Position numbers and translations under genes: made by a program. Below the pieces are notes generated by a model. The model was not told where the DNA came from. It did not search any database and saw only the letters and a list, made by a program, of their open reading frames with translations. 64,000 nucleotides of DNA from Lactococcus fujiensis JCM 16395 (GTDB lineage: Bacteria; Bacillota; Bacilli; Lactobacillales; Streptococcaceae). Shown piece after piece: positions 25,838 through 34,274 of this stretch (position 1 is its first letter; each line of letters opens with the position of its first letter). The DNA lies in the NCBI RefSeq assembly GCF_002441655.1, contig NZ_JXJU01000006.1, positions 62,001-126,000 on the forward strand, written 5' to 3'.

Positions 25838-26641
25838 TTATTTGCTTACTTTTGACCATAAAATCAAAACAAGTGCCATTATAATAATGCTGATAACGAG
25901 GATTGTATCACGGCTTTGCCATTTAAGCTGACGATATTTTGTTCGCCCATCGCCGCCCTGATAGCCTCGGCTTTCCATGGCAATTGCTAAATCATCGGCT
26001 CGACGGAAACTAGATACAAAAAGGGGAATCAAGATTGGGATAACCGATTTGATTTTTTGCAACAGACTCCCTTCCCCAAAGTCCATTCCACGAGCTTTTT
26101 GAGCATTCATAATCATGGTTGTATCATCCATCAAGGTAGGAATAAATCGCAACGAAATTGACAACATCAATCCTAATTCATGGACAGGAACTTTGAGTTT
26201 TTTCAAAGGGGATAGACCTGTTTCAATTCCATCCGCTAAAGTCAATGGCGGCGTTGTTAGGGTCAAGATTGTGGACATAAAAATAATGAGCACAAAACGG
26301 AAGAAAATATAGACGGCATTTATCAGTGATTCGATTGAGACTTGAAGTATCCAAAAATGGAATAGAATATGCTCGCCTGGTGTAAATAGCATCTGAAAGA
26401 TAACTGTAAACAAAATCAGACCAAGCATTGGCCTCAACCCTTTAAGAAAATAAGAGATTGATATTTTTGAAAGCCAAACCCCTGCAAAAGTATAAATTAA
26501 TAATAAAAGGTAGCCAAGCCAATCATTTGCTAAGAAAATAACTGCAATGAAGGCAATCATAACGAGCAATTTTGAACGCGGATCCATTTTGTGAATCGCA
26601 GAATCGCCAGGAATATAGCGTCCCATTAACATATTGTTCAT
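25838..26641 (-). CDS. ecfT: ECF transporter transmembrane subunit EcfT
   Basis: 267 residues, about five or six membrane segments, with the two coupling-helix motifs characteristic of EcfT: NAQKARGMDF and AMESRGYQGG. It joins the two ATPases to exchangeable vitamin-binding S components encoded elsewhere. Its ATG shares one base with the stop of ecfA2, giving a tightly coupled ecfA1-ecfA2-ecfT operon. Confidence 0.95.
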   Translation of the reverse strand: MNNMLMGRYIPGDSAIHKMDPRSKLLVMIAFIAVIFLANDWLGYLLLLIYTFAGVWLSKISISYFLKGLRPMLGLILFTVIFQMLFTPGEHILFHFWILQVSIESLINAVYIFFRFVLIIFMSTILTLTTPPLTLADGIETGLSPLKKLKVPVHELGLMLSISLRFIPTLMDDTTMIMNAQKARGMDFGEGSLLQKIKSVIPILIPLFVSSFRRADDLAIAMESRGYQGGDGRTKYRQLKWQSRDTILVISIIIMALVLILWSKVSK

Positions 26642-27504
26642 TATAAGTCGCCTCCCAAATGATTTTTCATACTTGACAGAACCATGACCAGCTCAGCTCT
26701 TGTGATGGGCAAACGCCTGAACTCTACGCCTTGTTTTTGAAGGGCTACTGCAAATTCTGTCGCTTTTGGCACACCTAACTCATGTTGTTTAAGGAACGCA
26801 ACTTTTTGAAAAACATCATGTGGTTGACCACAATCAATCACGCGGCCTTTTTCTATCAAATAGACAAAATCTGCATAGTTTGCAACATCATCCATTAAAT
26901 GTGTAACCAAAACAACTGTTTGTCCTATTGCATGAATGGACTCGAACAATTCCATCATTTCTATTCTCGCCTTTGGGTCAAGACCGGCGGTAGGTTCGTC
27001 CAAAACAAGGACTTCTGGCTCCATAGCCAAAATACCTGCAATGGCAACACGACGCATTTGACCTCCAGAGAGTTCAAATGGCGAACGTTCCCAAAATTCT
27101 TCTGGCAATCCTACAAGATTCAGTTTTTCTTTAGCCGTTTGCAAAGCATCTTCCTCAGACACCCCGAAATTCTTGGGACCAAAAGCAACATCCTTTAATA
27201 CCGTTTCCTCAAACAATTGCGTTTCAGGAAATTGAAAGACAACCCCAACTTTTCTACGAACGGGTTTGATTTCTTTCGCTTTACTGTCATTTTTAATCAC
27301 AATATCGCCAACTGTGACCGTTCCTTCTGTCGGTTTGACCAAGCCATTTAGGTGTTGCATCAAGGTCGATTTCCCTGAGCCAGTGTGACCAATGACCGCA
27401 GTGTATGAACCACCTTTAATTTCCATATCAATATCAAAAAGCGCTCGGCTTGCAAATGGTGTACCTGCTTGATATGTGAAACTTACTTTTTCAAATTTTA
27501 TCAT
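26641..27504 (-). CDS. ecfA2: ECF transporter ATPase EcfA2
   Basis: 287-residue ABC ATPase. Walker [10 protein letters not shown], signature [13 protein letters not shown], Walker B VLVLDEP. Middle gene of the general ECF energy-coupling module; starts inside the stop of ecfA1 (ATGA overlap). Confidence 0.95.
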   Translation of the reverse strand: MIKFEKVSFTYQAGTPFASRALFDIDMEIKGGSYTAVIGHTGSGKSTLMQHLNGLVKPTEGTVTVGDIVIKNDSKAKEIKPVRRKVGVVFQFPETQLFEETVLKDVAFGPKNFGVSEEDALQTAKEKLNLVGLPEEFWERSPFELSGGQMRRVAIAGILAMEPEVLVLDEPTAGLDPKARIEMMELFESIHAIGQTVVLVTHLMDDVANYADFVYLIEKGRVIDCGQPHDVFQKVAFLKQHELGVPKATEFAVALQKQGVEFRRLPITRAELVMVLSSMKNHLGGDL

Positions 27505-28337
27505 TTTTTTAACATTCCAGTTAGAACTTGAGTTAATTTTTTATCATCCATGTATTCATTTGGCAAATCAAAACCAACATGGCGCAAATCAGCCATCAAA
27601 TTTGAGGTAAAAGGCACATCAAGTCCAATTTCAACCATATCTTCATTTGAACCAAAAAGAACTTCAGGTCTAGCAACTTCTGCCACTTTTCCATCCTTCA
27701 TAACAATGATACGATCCGATTGTGCAGCTTCATCTAAATCATGCGTAATTGATAAGACGGTTAAGCCATATTTTTCTTTGATTTCATGGATGACACGCAT
27801 AATATCAGCTCGTCCTGTTGGATCAAGCATAGATGTTGATTCGTCCAAGATAATGATTTCAGGGCGCAATGCAATGATTCCAGCAATGGCAACGCGCTGT
27901 TTTTGCCCTCCCGATAAACGTGCTGGTTCTTTCTTTTTAAAATCCATCATATTTACGGCTAATAAGGCTTCATCCACACGTTTTAGCATTTCTTCGCGTG
28001 GAATCCCTTGGTTTTCCATACCGAAGGCAACATCATCTTCAACGGTAGCTCCAACAAACTGATTATCTGGATTTTGAAATACCATTCCGATTTTTCGACG
28101 TAAATCCCAAACATTTTGATTTGTCAAAACTTCATTATCTATCTTTACTGTCCCTGTAAATTCTTCAAGCAGCCCATCAATAAGTCGTGCTGTCGTTGAT
28201 TTTCCAGAACCGTTTTGTCCGATAATAGAGACCCACTCACCTTTTTCCACAAAAAAACTAACGCCGTCTAGTTGCTCAACTTCGCTTTCTTTTTCATATT
28301 TAAAGTGTAAATTTTCAACTTCAAGAATTTTATTCAT
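27501..28337 (-). CDS. ecfA1: ECF transporter ATPase EcfA1
   Basis: 278 residues from ATG 28337. Walker [10 protein letters not shown], signature [13 protein letters not shown], Walker B IIILDES. I chose 28337 rather than the longer frame at 28376 because the protein family starts at [12 protein letters not shown] and a -10 (TATAAT, 28345-28350) sits just upstream, so the longer start would be upstream of the transcript. There is no SD; the mRNA is probably leaderless. Confidence 0.93.
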   Translation of the reverse strand: MNKILEVENLHFKYEKESEVEQLDGVSFFVEKGEWVSIIGQNGSGKSTTARLIDGLLEEFTGTVKIDNEVLTNQNVWDLRRKIGMVFQNPDNQFVGATVEDDVAFGMENQGIPREEMLKRVDEALLAVNMMDFKKKEPARLSGGQKQRVAIAGIIALRPEIIILDESTSMLDPTGRADIMRVIHEIKEKYGLTVLSITHDLDEAAQSDRIIVMKDGKVAEVARPEVLFGSNEDMVEIGLDVPFTSNLMADLRHVGFDLPNEYMDDKKLTQVLTGMLKK

Positions 28338-28431
28338 AACTTTTATTATATCAAATTTTGCTAACTTCTGCCCCATACGGTTTTAAGTATCCACTTAAAA
28401 GTGTAAATTTTCTGAAAAAGGCCATTCTACC

Positions 28432-28953
28432 TTATGATTTAAAAAGTTTTGCGAAATCAATATCATCATCGTCGAGTTTTATATCCTTCAATGCGGTCTT
28501 TAATGGCAGATTTTTCTTGCTGCTACTGAGATACTGCTGAAGTTCATTACTAGTGGCTTCATGCTGAGTCTTAGAAACGTTTTGATTCAGCGACTTCTTT
28601 TTGTTTTTCAATTGCTTTGGTTTAGATTTTTCAAATGATTTCTTTTGTACAACAAAATTTTCTTCGGGAAATTCAACTTTTAGAAGTTCAATTACTTTCG
28701 CGGCTCCGAAATTCCTTCCTACCCAAAATGGTTTTGCTGTTGCTTTTGCAGCCTCTTTAGCGAAACTGACCGAATGATGAGCTACGTTTAGGTTTCGAAT
28801 GACGACAAAATCTGCCTTGCCAACAAGCGAATCAATTTCTGAACGATTCGGTTTTTTCTTATCAAATCCTAAAAATTGACAGCCTACCTGAGCTAATTCA
28901 TCACGCAAATCGCGCCAATAGCCTGACTCACAAATAATCAAAACTGTTTTCAT
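28432..28953 (-). CDS. DUF2325-like protein with charged tail
   Basis: 173 residues. Residues 1-~95 form a small Rossmann-like unit (VLIICESGYWRDLRDELAQVGCQF, KADFVVIRNLNVAHHSV, KPFWVGRNFGAAKVIELL) reminiscent of DUF2325 proteins. Residues ~108-140 are Lys/Ser/Gln-rich and probably disordered; the acidic tail ends DDDDIDFAKLFKS. Function unknown. It directly follows the tRNA-Ser gene. Confidence 0.65.
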   Translation of the reverse strand: MKTVLIICESGYWRDLRDELAQVGCQFLGFDKKKPNRSEIDSLVGKADFVVIRNLNVAHHSVSFAKEAAKATAKPFWVGRNFGAAKVIELLKVEFPEENFVVQKKSFEKSKPKQLKNKKKSLNQNVSKTQHEATSNELQQYLSSSKKNLPLKTALKDIKLDDDDIDFAKLFKS

Positions 28954-29002
28954 CGTTTTCCTTTCCAGACATCTTGTCTTAATAGACAGTCCATTTTCGG
29001 TA

Positions 29003-29026
29003 TAAAAAAAGCTCTTCTGAGCATTT
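29003..29026 (-). terminator. Terminator of tRNA-Ser
   Basis: Minus strand GCTC, loop AGAA, GAGC, then T7; short but well placed, 16 nt after the tRNA. Confidence 0.65.
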
Positions 29027-29041
29027 TTATTACATTAATTA

Positions 29042-29129
29042 AGGAGAGAAGGGGATTCGAACCCCCGAAACGCTTGTGACGTTTACACACTTTCCAGGCG
29101 TGCTCCTTCGACCACTCGGACATCTCTCC
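29042..29129 (-). tRNA. tRNA-Ser (anticodon GGA)
   Basis: 88-nt class II tRNA on the minus strand: acceptor GGAGAGA/TCTCTCC, anticodon loop CTGGAAA with GGA, long variable arm with ACGTCACAAGCGT, T-loop TTCGAAT. CCA not encoded. Confidence 0.95.
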
Positions 29130-29152
29130 AAATCGTTTCATCTATGTTGTCG

Positions 29153-29181
29153 TTTATAACTTAGTTTGTCATACCTGACAA
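29153..29181 (-). promoter_or_regulatory. Promoter of tRNA-Ser
   Basis: Minus strand TTGTCA (29176-29181), 17-nt spacer, TATAAA (29153-29158). Confidence 0.72.
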
Positions 29182-29251
29182 TTTATTTTAACAAATTTTT
29201 TAGCAAATGTCATTTAATTTTTTTAATCAAAGTAAAAAAATACTGATGCCA

Positions 29252-30070
29252 TTACTCCATTGATTTGTTCATAATCGCACGAATAACAGATTCACGATTT
29301 GTAAGTGATCCTTCCTCATGTCTTTTCTCGAACCCTTTAACTAATAATTCACAAATATATAGTTGTGAAATTTTACCAGAAAGTGAGGCACCATCGAAAA
29401 ATTCATCAGTAGCGGTTTGTAATACAAGGTCAGATTGTTGAGCAATTGGCGACAAGAGGTAATTTGTTAAACTAATAATTTTAGCATGTTTTGTATGAGC
29501 AATCGACAAAGAATCATATATATCCTTTGTTTTCCCAGATAATGAAATTCCAATAACTAAATCGTCTTCGTGTAACAAGGAGGCAATTTGAGCCTGAAAA
29601 TGAGGGTCACTAACTGATTTCGCTTGAATACCGATCCTAAGAAACATTGCCTCCAAGTCTTGTCCCGTATTTCCACTCGTCCCCACTCCAAATATGTAAA
29701 TGTTTTTTGAGTCAGAAACCAATTCAATTGCTTTTTCAAGGACTTCCTGTTGGAGCAATTTTTTTGTATATTCCAATGTTTTTGTTATTTTTTCAGCACT
29801 TTTTTCGAAAAATGAATTAATACTAACGCTATTTTCTTGCTCAAAATAATCTTCCTTCGCCACGTCAATTTTTAAATCCGAAAATCCAGAATAGCCTAGT
29901 TTTTGACAAAAGCGGATGATGGTCGCATCTCCTACTTTAGCTAGTCCTTTTATATCATTCATTGTCCCGTGAGCTACTTGATCTGGTGACGACAGAATAA
30001 TATTTGCCACTTTTTTCTCAGATTTTGTCAGTAAATCATATTTTTCTTTAATTATTTGTTTGACTTGCAT
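29252..30070 (-). CDS. RpiR-family transcriptional regulator
   Basis: 272 residues from ATG 30070, 4-5 nt after GGGGTG; a TTG at 30094 has no SD. N-terminal HTH_6 (VANIILSSPDQVAHGTMNDIKG, VGDATIIRFCQKLGYSGFSDLK) and C-terminal SIS sugar-phosphate isomerase-like domain (KNIYIFGVGTSGNTGQD, DLVIGISLSGKTKDI). It is divergent from nanE and the PTS gene, so it probably senses ManNAc-6-P or GlcNAc-6-P and controls that operon. Confidence 0.92.
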   Translation of the reverse strand: MQVKQIIKEKYDLLTKSEKKVANIILSSPDQVAHGTMNDIKGLAKVGDATIIRFCQKLGYSGFSDLKIDVAKEDYFEQENSVSINSFFEKSAEKITKTLEYTKKLLQQEVLEKAIELVSDSKNIYIFGVGTSGNTGQDLEAMFLRIGIQAKSVSDPHFQAQIASLLHEDDLVIGISLSGKTKDIYDSLSIAHTKHAKIISLTNYLLSPIAQQSDLVLQTATDEFFDGASLSGKISQLYICELLVKGFEKRHEEGSLTNRESVIRAIMNKSME

Positions 30071-30199
30071 TTTCACCCCATAGCTCAGTTTCAATAAAAA
30101 ACGAGCTTTGATAACTGTTTAACCCCTATTGTATCAGGTCATTTTTTTCAGTTTATCATATTTTTCATTAATTTGCACCCAATTTTTTTAAATTTCTTC

Positions 30200-30228
30200 T
30201 TGACAAGAATGAAAGCGCATGCTATATT
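30200..30228 (+). promoter_or_regulatory. nanE-PTS promoter with cre-like site
   Basis: TTGACA (30200-30205), 17-nt spacer, TATATT (30223-30228). ATGAAAGCGCATGCTA at 30209-30224 matches the CcpA cre consensus in about 14 of 16 positions and fills the spacer, so CcpA would block the polymerase. Confidence 0.75.
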
Positions 30229-30279
30229 AATTATGGAGTTAATATCCATATCTATTATAAATTGGAGGAAAAATGGAGA

Positions 30280-30975
30280 ATGAATAAACAAGCTTTTTTA
30301 GAACAGATCAACGGGGGGCTCATTGTTTCTTGTCAAGCCTTACCTGGAGAGCCACTATACAGTGAAAATGGAGGAATTATTCCATTGCTGGCCATAGCAG
30401 CGGAAAGGGCTGGTGCTGTAGGAATTCGAGCAAATTCGGTTCGCGATATTAAAGAAATACAAAATGCAGTCAACCTGCCAATTATTGGAATTATAAAACG
30501 AGATTATTTGCCAGAAAAACCATTTATTACAGCCACAATGAACGAGGTTGATGAATTAGTTGAGACCGGTTGCGAAGTCATTGCTTTAGATTGTACTCTG
30601 CGGAAACGTCATGACGGTTTGACGATTAATCAATTCATCGCAGCAATCAAACAAAAGTATCCGGAACAACTCCTAATGGCAGACTGTGCAACATTTGAGG
30701 AAGGTGTGAATGCATTTGGAGCCGGAGTAGATTTTATTGGTACGACATTAAGTGGGTACACTGATGAAAGCGTAAAACAGGATGGACCTGATTTCGAACT
30801 TATTGAAAAATTAGTCCATAAAGGAATCCCGGTCATTGCTGAAGGTCGTATCCATACACCTGAACAGGCTCAACGCATCAAAAAAATTGGTGTGTCTGGA
30901 ATTGTTGTAGGCGGGGCAATTACTCGTCCCCTAGAAATAGCAAGTCGATTTATAAAAGCGATAAGAGAGGTATAA
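30280..30975 (+). CDS. nanE: N-acetylmannosamine-6-phosphate 2-epimerase
   Basis: Converts ManNAc-6-P to GlcNAc-6-P. About 231 residues, TIM barrel. [17 protein letters not shown] at the start, [35 protein letters not shown] and [11 protein letters not shown] are family motifs, including the catalytic Lys in IKRD. Start ATG 30280 with SD GGAGGA (30264-30269); the in-frame TTG at 30262 overlaps that SD. It is 1 nt upstream of the PTS gene. Confidence 0.95.
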   Translation: MNKQAFLEQINGGLIVSCQALPGEPLYSENGGIIPLLAIAAERAGAVGIRANSVRDIKEIQNAVNLPIIGIIKRDYLPEKPFITATMNEVDELVETGCEVIALDCTLRKRHDGLTINQFIAAIKQKYPEQLLMADCATFEEGVNAFGAGVDFIGTTLSGYTDESVKQDGPDFELIEKLVHKGIPVIAEGRIHTPEQAQRIKKIGVSGIVVGGAITRPLEIASRFIKAIREV

Positions 30976-30976
30976 G

Positions 30977-33025
30977 ATGTTTAAACAATTTTCCCAATTA
31001 GGGCGAGCTTTCATGCTTCCCATTGCCATATTACCTGCAGCCGGTTTGCTTCTTGGCTTAGGTGGTGCATTAACCAATGAAGCAGCAATTAAAGCCTATC
31101 CTTTTCTAAATATTAGTTGGCTACAAACCATTTTAAAAGTTATGAGTTTTGCTGGAAATGCTGTATTCGCAAATATTGCTCTCATTTTTGCTATTGGTCT
31201 AGCTGTCGGTTTAGCAAATGGAGATAAGGGAACGGCTGGTCTCTCCGCTGGTGTCTCATTTCTTGTTTATACGGCAACGATTAGTGGTCTTTTACAAATG
31301 TTTGCCCCAAAAACAACGATCGATACCGGTGTTGTAGGATCAATCGTCATTGGTGGAATGGTTGCCTTGCTTCATAATAAATACCGAATGATTGAATTGC
31401 CTCAGTTTTTAGGCTTCTTCGGCGGGTCTCGTTTTATTCCAATAATTACTTCATTTGCGGCTATATTTATTGGTGCTTTCTTCTATATGATTTGGCCACC
31501 CATTCAAGGCGTTCTTACAGTTGCTGGAACTGCGATTGCAGGGATGGGTAGTTTTGGGACATTCCTTTACGGCTTTCTTCTCCGTCTGACAGGGGCAGTC
31601 GGTCTACATCATACCATTTATCCAATGTTTTGGTATACTGCACTTGGCGGTAGCGAGGTCGTTGCTGGGCACACCATTGTTGGGGCTCAAAACATTTTCT
31701 TCGCGCAATTGGCTGATCCAAATCACCACGGGCTATTCACCTATGGAACACGATTTTTTGCTGGTCGTTTCGCTACGATGATGTTTGGTCTTCCTGCAGC
31801 TGCCTTAGCTATGTATCACTGTATTCCAAAGGAAAATCGTAAAAAGGATGGTGGGCTCTATCTATCTGGTGGTTTGACTTCATTTTTAACGGGAATTACC
31901 GAACCGCTTGAATACACTTTCCTTTTTGCAGCACCATGGCTTTATGTCATCCATGCCTTTTTAGACGGCCTCTCTTTTTTCTTTGCTGACATCATGAATA
32001 TTCGCATTGGGAATTCATTCTCAGGTGGATTGATTGACTATTTGTTGTTTGGTGTTTTACAAGGCAAAGATAAGACAAATTGGCCAAGTGTTCTTCTTTT
32101 GGGAGTGATTTGGGCAATCATTTATTACGTTGTATTCCGTTTCTGTATTACTAAATTCAAAGTTCAAATTCCAGGAATGGAGCTTGAAACTGCTGAATCT
32201 GACGTCCCTGATTCAACACTTCCGAAAACTGGCAATAAATTATATGATGAATCAGTTGAAATCATTCATGCATTAGGAAACTTAAATAATATTGAAAGTG
32301 TTGAGGCATGTGCCACAAGACTCCGCGTAGCCGTTAAAGATAGTACCTTAATAGAAAAAAAGGTCTTCAAGCAGCTTGGTGCTCCAGCCGTCATAGAAGT
32401 CTCTGGTGGTATTCAAGCTATATTCGGTGGGAAGGCTGACATTTATAGTCAACAAATCAATCAAATCATTGAAAATGGGATTGTTATCGAGGGAGAATCA
32501 ACTGTAAATGTGGAGGAAAAGCCATTATCGGTAGAAAATAAGACTCCTTATGCTCCAATCACAGAAGGACTAACAGCTGCTGCCTCTGGACAACTTGTAA
32601 ATTTAAATTCAATCAATGACCCCGTTTTCTCGACTAAAGCAATGGGCGAGGGCTATGGCATTATCCCTAATTCCGGAGAAGTATACTCTCCAGTTTATGG
32701 AAAAATTTCTTCAATATTCAAGACAAAACATGCAATTGGAATTATCACGAGTACCGGTTTAGAAGTTTTGATTCATATGGGTCTAGACACCGTCCGTTTG
32801 AATGGAAAACCTTTTGAAATAATGGTGAGTGAGGGGCAAGAGATTACTCCAAATACTCAACTCGCGAATGTTAATATTGCAGCGATTATTGAAGAAGGTT
32901 TAGACCCTGTTATACTCGTCTTGATTACAAATACTGTAGATAAGGTGGGAACATTTAATCTAGACTGTACGGTTAATAGTACAGTTCATGCAAAACAAGC
33001 AATTGCACATGTAATAACAAAATAA
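30977..33025 (+). CDS. PTS EIICBA permease, glucose/GlcNAc family (probably ManNAc)
   Basis: 682-residue phosphotransferase permease, domains IIC (1-~395, about ten membrane segments, with GITEPLEYTFLF), IIB (~425-500, phospho-Cys in EACATRLRV) and IIA (~545-675, phospho-His in VLIHMGLDTV). It transports and phosphorylates a hexose or amino sugar. Pairing with nanE argues for N-acetylmannosamine; glucose-type substrates are the alternative. Terminator with UUCG loop follows. Confidence 0.92.
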   Translation: MFKQFSQLGRAFMLPIAILPAAGLLLGLGGALTNEAAIKAYPFLNISWLQTILKVMSFAGNAVFANIALIFAIGLAVGLANGDKGTAGLSAGVSFLVYTATISGLLQMFAPKTTIDTGVVGSIVIGGMVALLHNKYRMIELPQFLGFFGGSRFIPIITSFAAIFIGAFFYMIWPPIQGVLTVAGTAIAGMGSFGTFLYGFLLRLTGAVGLHHTIYPMFWYTALGGSEVVAGHTIVGAQNIFFAQLADPNHHGLFTYGTRFFAGRFATMMFGLPAAALAMYHCIPKENRKKDGGLYLSGGLTSFLTGITEPLEYTFLFAAPWLYVIHAFLDGLSFFFADIMNIRIGNSFSGGLIDYLLFGVLQGKDKTNWPSVLLLGVIWAIIYYVVFRFCITKFKVQIPGMELETAESDVPDSTLPKTGNKLYDESVEIIHALGNLNNIESVEACATRLRVAVKDSTLIEKKVFKQLGAPAVIEVSGGIQAIFGGKADIYSQQINQIIENGIVIEGESTVNVEEKPLSVENKTPYAPITEGLTAAASGQLVNLNSINDPVFSTKAMGEGYGIIPNSGEVYSPVYGKISSIFKTKHAIGIITSTGLEVLIHMGLDTVRLNGKPFEIMVSEGQEITPNTQLANVNIAAIIEEGLDPVILVLITNTVDKVGTFNLDCTVNSTVHAKQAIAHVITK

Positions 33026-33029
33026 TAAA

Positions 33030-33053
33030 TTGAGACGCTTCGGTGTCTTTTTC
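33030..33053 (+). terminator. UUCG-loop terminator of the PTS operon
   Basis: AGACGC (33033-33038), loop TTCG, GTGTCT (33043-33048), then T-rich tail. Confidence 0.85.
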
Positions 33054-33082
33054 TTTTGGATTCCCTATGGAAAAATTATATC

Positions 33083-33131
33083 TACACTTGTAGATTCAAA
33101 TAGTTGACAATTTTAATCTACAAGTGTAGAC
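33083..33131 (+). promoter_or_regulatory. Copper promoter with two cop boxes
   Basis: Cop boxes TACACTTGTA (33083-33092) and TACAAGTGTA (33119-33128), both fitting TACANNTGTA. -35 TTGACA at 33104-33109 and -10-like TAGACT at 33126-33131; box 2 overlaps the -10. Fits CopY/CopR repression relieved by Cu(I). Confidence 0.85.
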
Positions 33132-33164
33132 TAAGAATATAAAGATATTGAATAAGGAGGAAAT

Positions 33165-33590
33165 ATGACAGACGAATTCAATTTATCTGATAGCGAAATT
33201 GTTGTCATGCGAATTTTGTGGACACTTGGAGATATTAGCTCCGAGGAAATTATTGCGGCCATCCCTGATTTTTATCAGTGGTCACCATCCACAGTCCGAA
33301 CATTTTTAGCGCGTCTGACAAAGAAAGGCATCACAAGCTCTACAAGAAAGGGCCATAAATTTATTTATCACGCGCAAAAAACGGAGGACGAAGTGATTCA
33401 ACTTTTAACTTCCGAATTACTCCATAAAATTTGCGCCATGAAACAAACCGATGTCGTAATCAATTTAATTGACTACGGAGAATTTACTGCAGATGATAAG
33501 TCAAGAATCAATCGTCATTTGTCAGCTAAGACAGAAGTCGATAAAGTCTCTTGCGATTGTTTATCAAAATTCCATATTTGTAATTGTTAA
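33165..33590 (+). CDS. copR: CopY/CopR-type copper-responsive repressor
   Basis: 141 residues. N-terminal BlaI/MecI-like winged helix (SDSEIVVMRILWTLGD, STVRTFLARLTKKGI) and C-terminal Cys pairs CDC ... CNC that bind copper and release the protein from DNA. Two cop boxes stand directly upstream. SD AAGGAGGAA before ATG 33165. First gene of a four-gene copper operon. Confidence 0.95.
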   Translation: MTDEFNLSDSEIVVMRILWTLGDISSEEIIAAIPDFYQWSPSTVRTFLARLTKKGITSSTRKGHKFIYHAQKTEDEVIQLLTSELLHKICAMKQTDVVINLIDYGEFTADDKSRINRHLSAKTEVDKVSCDCLSKFHICNC

Positions 33591-33599
33591 GGAGAAAAA

Positions 33600-33971
33600 A
33601 TGGATAAAATTATCATATTAATTATTGCGCTCTTATTTATTGCCTTTGTTATTTGGTGGTTTTTTGGCAAACACACGAGTTCTGAATCGACTTCAGTCCT
33701 GACTTCAAATGGGCAAGAAGCACTCGTCACTGTCAATGGTGGCTACAATCCAAATACACTTGTTTTGAAAAAAGGGGTCCCTGCTCAAGTCACTTTTTTA
33801 CGTAAAGACCCTTCAACCTGTTTGGAAGAAGTCATCTTCCCAGATTTTGGTATTCATGAAAAATTACCCCAAAACAAGCCGATTGATTTGGATATTGATA
33901 CGGATAAGGCTGGAGAATACACCTATAATTGTGGAATGAATATGTTCCATGGAAAAATTATTATCAAATAA
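33600..33971 (+). CDS. Membrane-anchored cupredoxin-like copper protein
   Basis: 123 residues: one N-terminal membrane helix (IIILIIALLFIAFVIWWFF, 4-22) and an outside cupredoxin-like beta domain (VTVNGGYNPNTLVLKKGVPAQVTF) with two possible copper ligands groups, the Cys in STCLEEVIF and CGMNM near the C-terminus. Plastocyanin-like domains of this type accompany copper ATPases in lactic acid bacteria. SD AAGGAG. Probably binds Cu at the outer face. Confidence 0.85.
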   Translation: MDKIIILIIALLFIAFVIWWFFGKHTSSESTSVLTSNGQEALVTVNGGYNPNTLVLKKGVPAQVTFLRKDPSTCLEEVIFPDFGIHEKLPQNKPIDLDIDTDKAGEYTYNCGMNMFHGKIIIK

Positions 33972-33982
33972 AGGAGAACACC

Positions 33983-34255
33983 ATGTTCAATAAAAACAAA
34001 ACACAGGAAATTACAGTTATCGTTGATGGCTCTTACGAACCTTCAAACTTCAAACTCAAAGCTGACCGTCCAGCAAAAGTAACTTTTATCAGGAAATCCG
34101 ATAAAGGTTGTCTAGATCAAATTATTTTTAATGGTGAAACACGTGATTTACCTCTCAACGAAGCAGAAACTTTCCAATTCACACCTCAAACTAAAGGCGA
34201 TATTGAATGGTCTTGTGGGATGAATATGGTGAAAGGAAAATACACCGTTAAATAA
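33983..34255 (+). CDS. Soluble cupredoxin-like copper protein
   Basis: 90 residues from ATG 33983 behind AAAGGAG; an earlier frame at 33929 overlaps the previous gene and has no SD. Clear paralogue of the upstream protein ([24 protein letters not shown], Cys in [14 protein letters not shown] near the end) but with no signal peptide or membrane helix, so it should be cytosolic. It may carry Cu(I) to the ATPase in place of a CopZ chaperone, which is absent here. Confidence 0.83.
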   Translation: MFNKNKTQEITVIVDGSYEPSNFKLKADRPAKVTFIRKSDKGCLDQIIFNGETRDLPLNEAETFQFTPQTKGDIEWSCGMNMVKGKYTVK

Positions 34256-34274
34256 AAGTAGGAAGGAATTTGTG

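Noticed and set aside
907-29129. A suppressor tRNA that would read the five internal stops
   Set aside because: The four tRNA anticodons in the window are CTC, TGG, ACG and GGA; none pairs with UAG or UAA.
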